This document shows, in pieces, positions 35,490-43,430 of a stretch of 64,000 bases of DNA. The notes below the pieces were generated by a model. The model worked only from the letters and a program-made list of their open reading frames with translations, searched no databases and was not told the DNA's origin. The DNA lies in the NCBI GenBank assembly GCA_048267965.1, contig JBLWWK010000005.1, positions 1 to 64,000 of the forward strand, given 5' to 3'. Within the stretch, counting starts at the first letter, position 1. Every line of letters begins with the position of its first letter. The stretch comes from GCA-2705995 sp048267965. GTDB lineage: Bacteria; Bacteroidota; Bacteroidia; Flavobacteriales_G; Salibacteraceae. The translations under genes were made by a program, and so were the position numbers.

Positions 35490-36323
35490 ATGAGAAATTT
35501 TATTTGGGCGATTGTTATTCTTTCGATGGGAGCGTTAGTAGTGGGCTGCTCAGACTCTGATCGAGATGAAGATAACACCACGCTGGCCTCTGCAGATAAT
35601 TCTTTTGCAGAGCATTTTTACAACGATATTTTTAAAGTAGTACACCGCGTAATAGTGCACGATACGTTGCTGTACGGAGCAGATACCACGCTGCCTTTCG
35701 AAAGCTGTATAGATACTATTTACAAGGTTCCGAATTGGAATTCTTATCCGCTGCAATTGGTGATCGATTACGGAAAAGATTCAGTAATCTGTCCGGATGG
35801 GAGAATGCGTTTTGGGAAGCTCAATGTTACGCTGAATGGACCTTACGGAGTTTCTGGAACTTCCATGGAAATTGAACCCGATAGCTTTACCATTAACGAA
35901 TACCGCGTTGAAGGGTTGATTAATATTGCGTTTGAAAACTCTACTGGAGATTATGCGCCTTTTATGAGAAAAGTAACCAATGGGCGAATTACCGATGAAG
36001 ACATTGGCTATTACAAGAAAGATGTTTTCTATGAGTCAGATCAACGCGTAGATTTAATCAACGTGAGCGACACGGCCAATGGGGTAGCAGATGTTTTCTG
36101 GGTTACGGGTACTTCCACTGGTAGAAACTCGAGAGGAGCGTATTTCGATGCCCAAATTGTAACTCCCATTCAGTTTCAGCTCGATTGTTTGTATGAATCG
36201 TTAGGAACGTATAATCTTCAAGTAAACAACTTATCGCCACGTTTTGTAGAGTTGGGCGGTTGTGACCAAGATATTCTTGTGAAAATTAACGGAGGTGACC
36301 ATTATGTAACGCTTCCGCGTTAG
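35490..36323 (+). CDS. Putative surface lipoprotein of unknown function
   Basis: A 277-aa lipoprotein. The start at ATG 35490 gives a clean signal (MRNFIWAIVILSMGALVVGC, lipid on Cys20). It is followed by SDSDRDED, an acidic run like the lipoprotein export signal that sends Bacteroidota lipoproteins to the cell surface. The rest is beta-rich without repeats (KLNVTLNGPYGVSGTSMEIEP, TNGRITDEDIGYY). I do not recognise a family. It lies downstream of thyA-folA after the repeat hairpin and is convergent with clpX across a shared terminator. Its earlier in-frame ATG (35430) would spoil the signal peptide. Confidence 0.75.
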   Translation: MRNFIWAIVILSMGALVVGCSDSDRDEDNTTLASADNSFAEHFYNDIFKVVHRVIVHDTLLYGADTTLPFESCIDTIYKVPNWNSYPLQLVIDYGKDSVICPDGRMRFGKLNVTLNGPYGVSGTSMEIEPDSFTINEYRVEGLINIAFENSTGDYAPFMRKVTNGRITDEDIGYYKKDVFYESDQRVDLINVSDTANGVADVFWVTGTSTGRNSRGAYFDAQIVTPIQFQLDCLYESLGTYNLQVNNLSPRFVELGGCDQDILVKINGGDHYVTLPR

Positions 36324-36350
36324 GTGAAACTTACCGCAAAATTTTAGCAT

Positions 36351-36383
36351 AAAAAAAACCGATTCATTCGAATCGGTTTTTTT
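36351..36383. terminator. Bidirectional terminator between the lipoprotein gene and clpX
   Basis: A perfect stem (A-run and CCGATTC, with GAATCGG and T-run) around an ATTC loop serves both convergent transcripts. Confidence 0.92.
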
Positions 36384-36405
36384 GTGTTTTATAGTCAGCA
36401 AAAAC

Positions 36406-37644
36406 TTATGAGGCTACCTTTAATCGGTTAATGCCTGATTTGTTGATGCGTTCTGCAGCATATTCTTGAGTAACTAAGAATTTCTTTTCTGCTTTTTTAC
36501 TAGAAGGAATGTCGTACATTAAATCGAGCATAATGGCTTCGCAGATAGAGCGTAAACCTCTAGCGCCTAATTTAAATTCGATGGCTTTGCTTACAATAAA
36601 CTCAATGGTTTCTGGAGCAAATTCTAATTCAACGTTTTCCATCTTAAACAGCTTTTGGTATTGTTTTACCAAGGCGTTTTTGGGTTCCGTCAAAATTCTC
36701 TTAAGCGCATCTGCATCTAACTCGTTTAAGTAAGTGAGCACTGGAAAACGACCAATCAACTCTGGAATTAACCCGAACGATTTTAAATCTTGTGGCAATA
36801 CATATTGCAACATGTTTTCAGAGTCTACTTTTTCTTTAGCACCAGAGCTATAACCAACAGATTGAGTGTTTAGTCTTTTAGAGATTACTCGTTCAATACC
36901 ATCGAAAGCACCACCACAAACAAAGAGAATGTTTTTGGTGTCGATTTCAACTAGTTTTTGTTCTGGGTGTTTTCTTCCACCTTGTGGTGGCACTCCAACA
37001 ACAGAACCTTCAAGTAACTTTAACAAAGCTTGTTGTACACCTTCTCCAGAAACATCACGTGTAATGGAAGGATTATCACCTTTTCGAGCGATTTTATCAA
37101 TTTCATCGATGAAAACGATACCTCTTTCTGCTGCAGCGGCATCGTAGTTAGCTGCTTGTAGCAAACGAGAAAGAATGGCTTCAACATCTTCGCCTACGTA
37201 ACCCGCTTCTGTTAAAACAGTAGCATCAGCAATACAAAAAGGAACGTTGAGAATTTTAGCAATCGTTTTAGCGATAAGGGTTTTACCTGTACCGGTTTTA
37301 CCCACCATTACTACATTAGATTTTTCAATTTCAACATCGTCTGCTTCTACCTGCTGGGTTAAGCGTTTAAAGTGATTATAAACCGAAACAGAAAGCACTT
37401 TTTTAGCTTGGTCTTGGCCAATAATGTGCTGATCTAAATGCTGTTTTATTTGATTGGGCTTAAGCAAGTTTAAGTCTTGCATAAGCTCGCTGTTAGATTG
37501 AGCTTCTAGCTCTTCATCTACAATGCGGTTAGCTTGAGTAGCGCAAGAATCGCAGATGTGGCCAGTAATACCGCCAATCATAAGATTCACTTCGCTTTTC
37601 TTTTTACCGCAGAAAGAACAAGTAATTTCTTCGTTTTCTTTCAT
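36406..37644 (-). CDS. clpX: ClpXP protease ATPase subunit ClpX
   Basis: Unfolds substrates and feeds them to ClpP. The 412-aa protein begins with the C4 zinc-binding domain (CSFCGKK...HICDSC, residues 10-34) that docks adaptors. The AAA+ module follows, with Walker A GKTGTGKT, Walker B IVFIDEIDKIAR, the GYVG pore loop and the IGF-type ClpP loop region (SFGLIPELIGRFPVL). It is the last gene of tig-clpP-clpX, 63 bp after clpP, with a hairpin in between, and ends at a shared terminator. Confidence 0.98.
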   Translation of the reverse strand: MKENEEITCSFCGKKKSEVNLMIGGITGHICDSCATQANRIVDEELEAQSNSELMQDLNLLKPNQIKQHLDQHIIGQDQAKKVLSVSVYNHFKRLTQQVEADDVEIEKSNVVMVGKTGTGKTLIAKTIAKILNVPFCIADATVLTEAGYVGEDVEAILSRLLQAANYDAAAAERGIVFIDEIDKIARKGDNPSITRDVSGEGVQQALLKLLEGSVVGVPPQGGRKHPEQKLVEIDTKNILFVCGGAFDGIERVISKRLNTQSVGYSSGAKEKVDSENMLQYVLPQDLKSFGLIPELIGRFPVLTYLNELDADALKRILTEPKNALVKQYQKLFKMENVELEFAPETIEFIVSKAIEFKLGARGLRSICEAIMLDLMYDIPSSKKAEKKFLVTQEYAAERINKSGINRLKVAS

Positions 37645-37658
37645 GTATTTATAAACTA

Positions 37659-37684
37659 CAAAACACGCACTAAGGCGTGTTTTG
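37659..37684. promoter_or_regulatory. Hairpin between clpP and clpX
   Basis: CAAAACACGC and GCGTGTTTTG form a perfect 10-bp stem with a 6-base loop. On the minus (sense) strand it ends 14 bp before the clpX ATG and is followed by a U-rich but broken run. It may be a leaky terminator, a processing site or a translation control element. Confidence 0.5.
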
Positions 37685-37707
37685 GTTTTTTAATAAGGAT
37701 GCTAACT

Positions 37708-38382
37708 TTATTTTGCTGCTTTAGAGTTGGCCAATACTTCGTCAATCATTCCGTATTCGTTGGCCTCTTCTGCAGACATCCAGTAATCACGATCAGAATC
37801 TTTCTGAATTTGATCGAATGTTTTACCAGTGTGGTTGGCTAAAATCTTGTATAACTCATCGCGCACACGAGTAGTTTCTTTCAAAGCAATTTCCATATCA
37901 GAAACTTGTCCTTGTGTACCACTCATAGGTTGGTGAATCATGATTCTAGCATGCTTCAAGCTTGAGCGTTTTCCTTCGGCTCCAGCTGCTAAGAGAACAG
38001 CTCCCATAGAAGCTGCTAAACCCGTACAAATAGTAGCAACATCAGGAGAGATAAAATGCATGGTGTCGTAAATTCCTAAACCAGCATAAACCGACCCACC
38101 TGGGCTATTGATGTACAGGTAAATATCCTTTTTTGCGTCAGCACTTTGTAAAAACAAAAGCTGTGCTTGGATAATATTAGCTACCTGATCATTTACAGGT
38201 GTTCCCATAAAAATAATACGATCCATCATCAAGCGAGAGAAAACGTCCATTGCTTGAACGTTCATCTGGCGCTCTTCAAGAATATACGGAGTAAGAGAAG
38301 ACTCGAAGTAGTTGTCTACATGCATACCTCCGATACCACGATCTTTGACAGCGTATTTCCTAAACTCTTTAAAATCACTCAT
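37708..38382 (-). CDS. clpP: ATP-dependent Clp protease proteolytic subunit
   Basis: The 224-aa serine peptidase forms the double-heptamer chamber of ClpXP. The nucleophile is in CTGLAASMGAVLLAAG, the histidine in ARIMIHQPM and the aspartate in the DSDRDYWMSAEEANEYG region. The N-terminal roughly 25 residues ahead of SLTPYILEERQMNVQAMDVFSR are a propeptide-like extension. It is 3 bp from trigger factor on one side and 63 bp from clpX on the other: the standard bacterial tig-clpP-clpX order, coupling folding with degradation. Confidence 0.98.
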   Translation of the reverse strand: MSDFKEFRKYAVKDRGIGGMHVDNYFESSLTPYILEERQMNVQAMDVFSRLMMDRIIFMGTPVNDQVANIIQAQLLFLQSADAKKDIYLYINSPGGSVYAGLGIYDTMHFISPDVATICTGLAASMGAVLLAAGAEGKRSSLKHARIMIHQPMSGTQGQVSDMEIALKETTRVRDELYKILANHTGKTFDQIQKDSDRDYWMSAEEANEYGMIDEVLANSKAAK

Positions 38383-38385
38383 AAA

Positions 38386-39795
38386 TTATCCAAATAAATT
38401 AGTCAAATTGTTCAGGATACCTTTTTTAGCAGGTTCTCCTGTAGCCAATTTAACAAAATCATCGAAGCTAACTTCTTTCTTTTTAAGTTTAAACTTCTCT
38501 TTAAACAATGTTAACAGCTTTTGGTTGTAAAGCTGATCGTAGATATTGCGCATGTCTTCTTCGTTCTGAAGTGCTTTTCTTGCAGATTCTTCAACAATGC
38601 TGTCGTCAATATCCATTTGTCCGTATTGAGCAAACTGATTTCTAACAAGGCCTTTGGTATATTCTAACACCTCTTCTGGCTTTACTTCAAGGCTGTTTTC
38701 TTTGATAATCTGATTGGTGATCAATTGCCAACGAAGTTGTTTAGCGTAATCATCGTATTCAGCTTCGATTTGCTCGTCTGTGATTGGGTTTTCGTTGGAT
38801 TCTTTGATCCAAGTCTTTAAGAAAGCATCAGGCAATTCAAGTTTTAGTTTTTTGATAAACTCTTCTTGAACATTACGCATTAAAAGTTGGTCGCTATCGC
38901 GCTCGAACATTGTGTCTAACTGCTCTTTAATTTTAGCAGCAAACTCTTCTTTCGACTTTACTTCACCTTCACCGTACAGCTTATCGAAAAGCTCTTGGTT
39001 AATTTCTGCAGGCTTCATTCTGAAGATCTGAGTAACGGTGAATTGGAATTTCGTTTTGTTGTCGATTAACTCGTGAACCTTAGCGTGGTCTACATTAAGC
39101 ATTTTGCCCATGTCTTCATGACCTTTGCTAATTTTCTCTGGTTCAACCGTGAAAACTTGCTCTTTTTCGGCTCCTACCAACATTTTCTTTACTTCTTCGT
39201 CTTCTAGAAATTCTAAAGAAACAGTAGAAGTATTGGTAATTCCGTCTTCTTTGATGGCGCCAGTTTCGTCTAGCTCTTTCAACTCACCCTGAAGCATATC
39301 GTTATCTTCAGCTTTGTCTACTTGCTCAACGTTTCCGTAGCGTTTCGCTAAATCGTTTTGGTATTTTTCGTTTAGCTCTTCGTCTACCTTAATTACATGG
39401 TAAGTAAATTTGTCTTTATCGCTTACGTTTACTTCGAAAGAAGGAGCCAGTCCTAAATCGTAAGTAAATTCCATTTCTGGATACTTGTTAGCGTCAAATT
39501 CTACATTGCTATCACGTTGTGGCAATGGTTGGCCAAGAACTTCAAGCTTATTTTCTTCAATATGCTTAGATAATTGCTCTTGTAAGATTTTATTTACTTC
39601 TTCAGCAATTGCTGATTTACCGTACATTTTCTTGATCATTCCCATGGGAACCATCCCTGGGCGGAAGCCTTGCATTTTAGCATTCTTCTTGTAATTTTTG
39701 AGAAGCTTCTCTACTTTATCCTTGTAATCATCTGTTGAAAGTTTGATGCTTACCACTGCATTCAAATCGTCTTTCTTCTCTTGTTTTACTTCCAT
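38386..39795 (-). CDS. tig: Trigger factor
   Basis: The ribosome-bound chaperone that meets nascent chains. The 469-aa protein has the N-terminal ribosome-binding domain (about 1-115; GFRPGMVPMGMIKKMYG is the signature loop region), then a peptidyl-prolyl isomerase-type segment around GITNTSTVSLEFLE that looks diverged. The C-terminal chaperone arms end in a Bacteroidota-type Lys-rich tail. It is longer than the E. coli protein (432 aa). It is the first gene of the tig-clpP-clpX operon, with a -7 box about 45 bp upstream. Confidence 0.95.
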   Translation of the reverse strand: MEVKQEKKDDLNAVVSIKLSTDDYKDKVEKLLKNYKKNAKMQGFRPGMVPMGMIKKMYGKSAIAEEVNKILQEQLSKHIEENKLEVLGQPLPQRDSNVEFDANKYPEMEFTYDLGLAPSFEVNVSDKDKFTYHVIKVDEELNEKYQNDLAKRYGNVEQVDKAEDNDMLQGELKELDETGAIKEDGITNTSTVSLEFLEDEEVKKMLVGAEKEQVFTVEPEKISKGHEDMGKMLNVDHAKVHELIDNKTKFQFTVTQIFRMKPAEINQELFDKLYGEGEVKSKEEFAAKIKEQLDTMFERDSDQLLMRNVQEEFIKKLKLELPDAFLKTWIKESNENPITDEQIEAEYDDYAKQLRWQLITNQIIKENSLEVKPEEVLEYTKGLVRNQFAQYGQMDIDDSIVEESARKALQNEEDMRNIYDQLYNQKLLTLFKEKFKLKKKEVSFDDFVKLATGEPAKKGILNNLTNLFG

Positions 39796-39839
39796 TTAAC
39801 CGTTGATTTTCAAAAGTTTTGCTTTCAATTTTGGGAGCG

Positions 39840-39847
39840 CAAAAGTA
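39840..39847 (-). promoter_or_regulatory. -7 box of the tig-clpP-clpX operon
   Basis: On the minus strand TACTTTTG matches TAnnTTTG exactly, giving a leader of about 40 nt to the tig ATG at 39795. I see no good TTG at the expected -33 spacing. Confidence 0.5.
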
Positions 39848-39924
39848 GGCTTTTATTTTAAAGTATAAGAATGTTAAAAGTACGGTGAAAGGCAATGAGT
39901 TACACATCTAAATAAATTCTGAAT

Positions 39925-39932
39925 TAATTTTG
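39925..39932 (+). promoter_or_regulatory. -7 box of the sulfur-island regulator, leaderless transcript likely
   Basis: TAATTTTG matches TAnnTTTG and ends four bases before ATG 39937, so the mRNA should begin at the start codon. Confidence 0.5.
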
Positions 39933-39936
39933 TGAA

Positions 39937-40572
39937 ATGACGAAGCGCGAGATCCTTAAAAAGTATTACCCTCAATTAATTGAAGAAGAATTAATCAATG
40001 AAATTGAGAAGGTGAGTTTTCTTAAAACGATTGCTGCTAACGAGCCTTTAATAGATGCAGGTCAATACATAAAAACCATACCCTTAGTATACGAAGGCAA
40101 GATCAAAATCTTTCGAGAAGATGAAGACGGAAATGAGCTTTTCTTGTATTATCTCTATCCAGGTGAACCCTGCGCGCTTTCTTTGGTTTGTAGCACTGCT
40201 GACCGAAAAAGTCAAATACGGGCAATGACCATCGAAGAAACAAAAATCTTGGCACTTCCAGTTGATAGTATGAATGCTTTCATGGCAAAATATCCCTCTT
40301 GGTATCGATTTGTAATTAGCACTTATAGCGCTAGAATGGAAGAAATGTTGCATACGATAGATAGCATTGCTTTTCATAAAATGGACGAGCGCTTGCTTAC
40401 TTATTTAGATAAAGCTGTTCAAGCCAATGGTAGCCGTTTTATAAAAGGTACTCATCAAGAAATCGCCTACGAATTGAATACTTCTCGAGAAGTAATTTCT
40501 CGCTTGCTGAAGCAGTTAGAAAAACGTGGACTGATTAAGTTGTCTCGCAACTTGATAGAGGTGGTTCATTAA
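39937..40572 (+). CDS. Crp/Fnr family regulator of the sulfur island
   Basis: A 211-aa Crp/Fnr protein with a cNMP-type beta-roll (about 25-115; KIKIFREDEDGNELFLYYLYPGEPCALSLVC), a dimer helix, and a C-terminal winged helix GTHQEIAYELNTSREVISRLLKQLEKRGLIKLSRN. The recognition helix SREVISR keeps the R-E-x-x-S-R pattern that reads TGT[G/A]A half-sites in Crp and Fnr. Two cysteines (in EPCALSLVC) could sense sulfide or persulfide; that is inference. It lies immediately upstream of the TauE operon. A TGTAA-type palindrome stands at that promoter and a TGTGA-type one at the sulfide:quinone oxidoreductase promoter. It probably activates both. Confidence 0.92.
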   Translation: MTKREILKKYYPQLIEEELINEIEKVSFLKTIAANEPLIDAGQYIKTIPLVYEGKIKIFREDEDGNELFLYYLYPGEPCALSLVCSTADRKSQIRAMTIEETKILALPVDSMNAFMAKYPSWYRFVISTYSARMEEMLHTIDSIAFHKMDERLLTYLDKAVQANGSRFIKGTHQEIAYELNTSREVISRLLKQLEKRGLIKLSRNLIEVVH

Positions 40573-40605
40573 CACAAACCTTTCATACATATGATTTTCT
40601 ATATG

Positions 40606-40649
40606 TAACATTTGTTACTGTAGGCCCTTTGGGCGCCATGTACTTTTGT
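40606..40649 (+). promoter_or_regulatory. Crp-type operator and promoter of the TauE-persulfide operon
   Basis: The palindrome GTAACA-TT-TGTTAC (40606-40619, centre 40612.5) lies upstream of TACTTTTG (40642-40649), an exact -7 box. With transcription starting about five bases after the box (40654), the centre is at -41.5, the class II activator position. The same geometry recurs at 50773-50818. Confidence 0.75.
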
Positions 40650-40692
40650 ATTCGTAATTTAAACTCATAAAAACAACGAACTACAATTACAC

Positions 40693-41493
40693 ATGGAAAC
40701 ATTAGAAATACTTGGATACGCAGCAGCTTCTTTAATCGGTATCTTGCTAGGGCTTATTGGCGGGGGAGGCTCAATCTTAACCGTTCCGGTATTGGTCTAT
40801 TTAATCGGCTTAGATGCCGTTTCGTCTACCGCTTACTCCCTTTTTATAGTAGGTTTAAGCAGCTTAATAGGCTCGTTTAACTACATGAAAAAGCAGTTGG
40901 TAAGTTTTAAGACTGCAATCATTTTCGGAATTCCTTCGTTAACGGCTGTATTCTTAACTCGAAAGTACTTGGTTCCTGCATTACCAGAAGAGTTCTTTAC
41001 CATTGGCGATTTTGTTTTTACCAAAAACATTGGAATCATGGTGCTCTTTGCTGTGCTTATGATAGCGGCATCGGTATCTATGATTCGGGGTAGAAAAGAA
41101 AAAGAAGACGAAGCCAAGGAGCAAACGTTTAATTACCCGCTTATTTTAATCGAAGGAGCCGTAGTTGGCTTATTAACCGGGCTGGTAGGAGCCGGTGGTG
41201 GATTCTTGATCATTCCTGCTTTAGTGGTGTTGTCTAAACTTCCGATGAAGATGGCGGTAGGAACATCGCTACTCATCATAGCCGTAAAATCATTGGTAGG
41301 CTTTACTGGAGATATTTCTAATATGGAAGTAGATTGGGTATTTCTCTCGATTTTCTCAGCCATCTCAGTAGTCGGAATATTTATAGGAGGATACCTCAGT
41401 AACTTTATATCAGGAGCTAAATTAAAACCGGCTTTTGGGTGGTTTGTACTCGTGATGGGAGTGTACATCTTAGGAAAAGAAATTTTCTTTTAA
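40693..41493 (+). CDS. TauE/SafE family sulfite/organosulfonate exporter
   Basis: A 266-aa inner-membrane carrier with two inverted TauE/SafE repeats of about four helices each. The conserved GLIGGGGSILTVPVLVYL and GLVGAGGGFLIIPALVVLS glycine stretches sit at the start of each repeat. Members export sulfite, sulfoacetate or related oxyanions. It leads an operon with a persulfide dioxygenase, rhodaneses and YeeE-type proteins, so sulfite or thiosulfate made by persulfide oxidation is the likely cargo. It has its own operator-promoter. Confidence 0.92.
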   Translation: METLEILGYAAASLIGILLGLIGGGGSILTVPVLVYLIGLDAVSSTAYSLFIVGLSSLIGSFNYMKKQLVSFKTAIIFGIPSLTAVFLTRKYLVPALPEEFFTIGDFVFTKNIGIMVLFAVLMIAASVSMIRGRKEKEDEAKEQTFNYPLILIEGAVVGLLTGLVGAGGGFLIIPALVVLSKLPMKMAVGTSLLIIAVKSLVGFTGDISNMEVDWVFLSIFSAISVVGIFIGGYLSNFISGAKLKPAFGWFVLVMGVYILGKEIFF

Positions 41494-41537
41494 CAACGGA
41501 ATAATTGAATTAAAACAACAAACAAATACAGAGAATT

Positions 41538-42953
41538 ATGAAAGTAGAACAAATTTATACAGGGTGTTTAGCAGAGGCAGCTTATTACATAGAATCTAAC
41601 GGAGAAGCTGTAATTATTGATCCGCTTCGCGAAACCAAACCGTACATAGATAGAGCGGCCGAAAATGGAGCTAAAATCAAATATGTATTAGAAACTCATT
41701 TTCATGCTGATTTTGTTTCAGGGCACATAGATTTAGCGAAGAAAACAGGAGCTACCATTGTATTTGGTCCGAATGCAAAACCCAATTACGATGCGCATGT
41801 TGCTACAGACAACGAAGTGTTAGAAGTAGGCGATGTAAAAATAAAAGTACTTCACACGCCCGGGCATACCATGGAGTCTACCACATTCTTATTAATTGAT
41901 GAGGAAGGTAAAAACCACGGGATTTTCACAGGCGACACGTTGTTTATTGGTGATGTTGGGAGACCAGATTTAGCCGTGAAGACAGATCTAACACGCGAAG
42001 ATTTAGCAGCACACTTGTTCGATTCGTTACACAACAAAATTATGCCGCTCGAAAACGATGTAATTGTTTATCCGGGGCACGGAGCAGGTTCGGCTTGTGG
42101 TAAAAACATGAGTAAAGAAACCACCGATACATTAGGCCATCAGAAAGAGGTGAACTATGCATTGCAACCGATGAGCAAGGAAGATTTTGTGAAAGAAGTA
42201 ACGAAAGGTTTAATGCCACCACCCCAGTATTTTCCCAAAAATGCTGTAATGAATAAAATGGGTTACGAAAGTTTCGATTCTATATTAGAGCAGGGTAGTA
42301 AAGCGCTTTCACCTTCTATTTTCGAAGAAGTAGTAAATGCTCACGGTGCACTTATGTTAGACGTGAGAAGTGGTGAAGAATTTGCGAAATCACATGTGCC
42401 CAATTCAATTTTTGTTGGCTTAGATGGCAGTTTCGCTACTTGGGTAGGAACCTTAATTGAAGACTTACAACAAGCAATAGTGGTAATTGCACCCGAAGGC
42501 AGAGAAGAAGAAGCGGTTACTCGTTTAGCAAGAGTGGGGTACGACAATACCATCGGTTACTTAGAAGGTGGCGTAGCCGCGTGGAAAGCTGCGGGTAAAG
42601 AAGTAGATTCTATTGATAGTATTTCTGTAGAAGAATTCGAATCTCGACAAAATCAGGGAACGGTTCCTACCGTTGTAGATGTACGTAAACAATCTGAATA
42701 CGACTCTCAGCACCTTGAAGCCAACAACGTGAAGAACATTCCCCTAGATTGGATCAATACAAGCATGGAGCAATTCGAAAAAGAAAAAGATATGTATCTG
42801 CATTGTGCGGGCGGATATCGCTCACTAATTTCTGCTTCTATTTTAAAATCAAGAGGTTATCATAATGTGGTAAACATCGAAGGTGGTTTCGATGCTATAA
42901 AAGAGGGCTCACTGAAAACAACAGAGTACGTTTGTCCGTCTACCATGTTGTAA
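41538..42953 (+). CDS. Persulfide dioxygenase (MBL fold) fused to two rhodanese domains
   Basis: A 471-aa fusion that oxidises glutathione- or protein-persulfides to sulfite and moves sulfane sulfur. Residues 1-230 form an ETHE1-like metallo-beta-lactamase domain, with iron ligands expected in THFHADF, HTPGHT, GDTLFIGDVGRPDL and YPGHGAGS. The first rhodanese domain (about 250-355) has IAPEGREEE where the catalytic Cys loop should be, so it is probably inactive. The second (about 365-455) has the active loop LHCAGGYRS. It follows tauE by 44 bp and precedes a single-domain rhodanese by 23 bp. It contains two copies of the repeated word (42443, 42662). Confidence 0.93.
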   Translation: MKVEQIYTGCLAEAAYYIESNGEAVIIDPLRETKPYIDRAAENGAKIKYVLETHFHADFVSGHIDLAKKTGATIVFGPNAKPNYDAHVATDNEVLEVGDVKIKVLHTPGHTMESTTFLLIDEEGKNHGIFTGDTLFIGDVGRPDLAVKTDLTREDLAAHLFDSLHNKIMPLENDVIVYPGHGAGSACGKNMSKETTDTLGHQKEVNYALQPMSKEDFVKEVTKGLMPPPQYFPKNAVMNKMGYESFDSILEQGSKALSPSIFEEVVNAHGALMLDVRSGEEFAKSHVPNSIFVGLDGSFATWVGTLIEDLQQAIVVIAPEGREEEAVTRLARVGYDNTIGYLEGGVAAWKAAGKEVDSIDSISVEEFESRQNQGTVPTVVDVRKQSEYDSQHLEANNVKNIPLDWINTSMEQFEKEKDMYLHCAGGYRSLISASILKSRGYHNVVNIEGGFDAIKEGSLKTTEYVCPSTML

Positions 42954-42976
42954 TCTCATAATAAAAAACGAAACCA

Positions 42977-43288
42977 ATGTTCGAAAACATTAACGCAGTG
43001 GCTTTTCAAAAAGAAGTGGAAGCCAATTCTGAAGCAGTATTAATAGATGTAAGAACAGCCGATGAATTTGAGTCTGGGCACCTGCCCAATGCCATCAACC
43101 TTAATGTAACATCTCACGATTTTATAGAGAAGGTAGAGCAATTAGATAAATCGAAAACTTACCTCGTTTACTGCCGAAGTGGAGCAAGAAGCTTTAATGC
43201 TTGCAATCTAATGTACAACGCTGGTATTGAAAATGTAACCAATCTTCAAGGAGGCATTATAGCCTGGCAGGGTGAGGTTGTAGTTTAA
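42977..43288 (+). CDS. Single-domain rhodanese
   Basis: A 103-aa cytoplasmic rhodanese (sulfurtransferase) with the catalytic loop VYCRSGARS and the conserved DVRTADEFESGHLPNAINL at the start. It moves sulfane sulfur between thiosulfate, persulfides and acceptors, in step with the persulfide dioxygenase that precedes it by 23 bp. It is of PspE/GlpE type by length. A large stem-loop lies in the gap to the next gene. Confidence 0.92.
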   Translation: MFENINAVAFQKEVEANSEAVLIDVRTADEFESGHLPNAINLNVTSHDFIEKVEQLDKSKTYLVYCRSGARSFNACNLMYNAGIENVTNLQGGIIAWQGEVVV

Positions 43289-43331
43289 GCCAGCCCAATT
43301 TTACAAATAACAACTTTAGATAAGTGGTAGG

Positions 43332-43407
43332 ATTCTTTAGTAGGTAGGCTAACTCAACAATGTGGATAACACAAGAAAAGCAAAGAGTTAGCTTGCCTCT
43401 AAAGAAT
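43332..43407. ncRNA. Large stem-loop between the rhodanese and usp genes
   Basis: Arm 43332-43355 pairs with 43385-43407 over about 23 bp. The outer ATTCTTTAG/CTAAAGAAT and inner GCTAACTC/GAGTTAGC blocks are perfect; between them a six-pair block has two wobbles, with a single bulged T at 43341. The 29-base loop is A-rich. It ends 23 bp before the usp ATG, with no T-run at the base. It could be a processing site, a cis-regulator or a relic mobile hairpin. The type label is a best guess. Confidence 0.5.
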
Positions 43408-43430
43408 GTTATTTTCTTACGTTTTTGATT

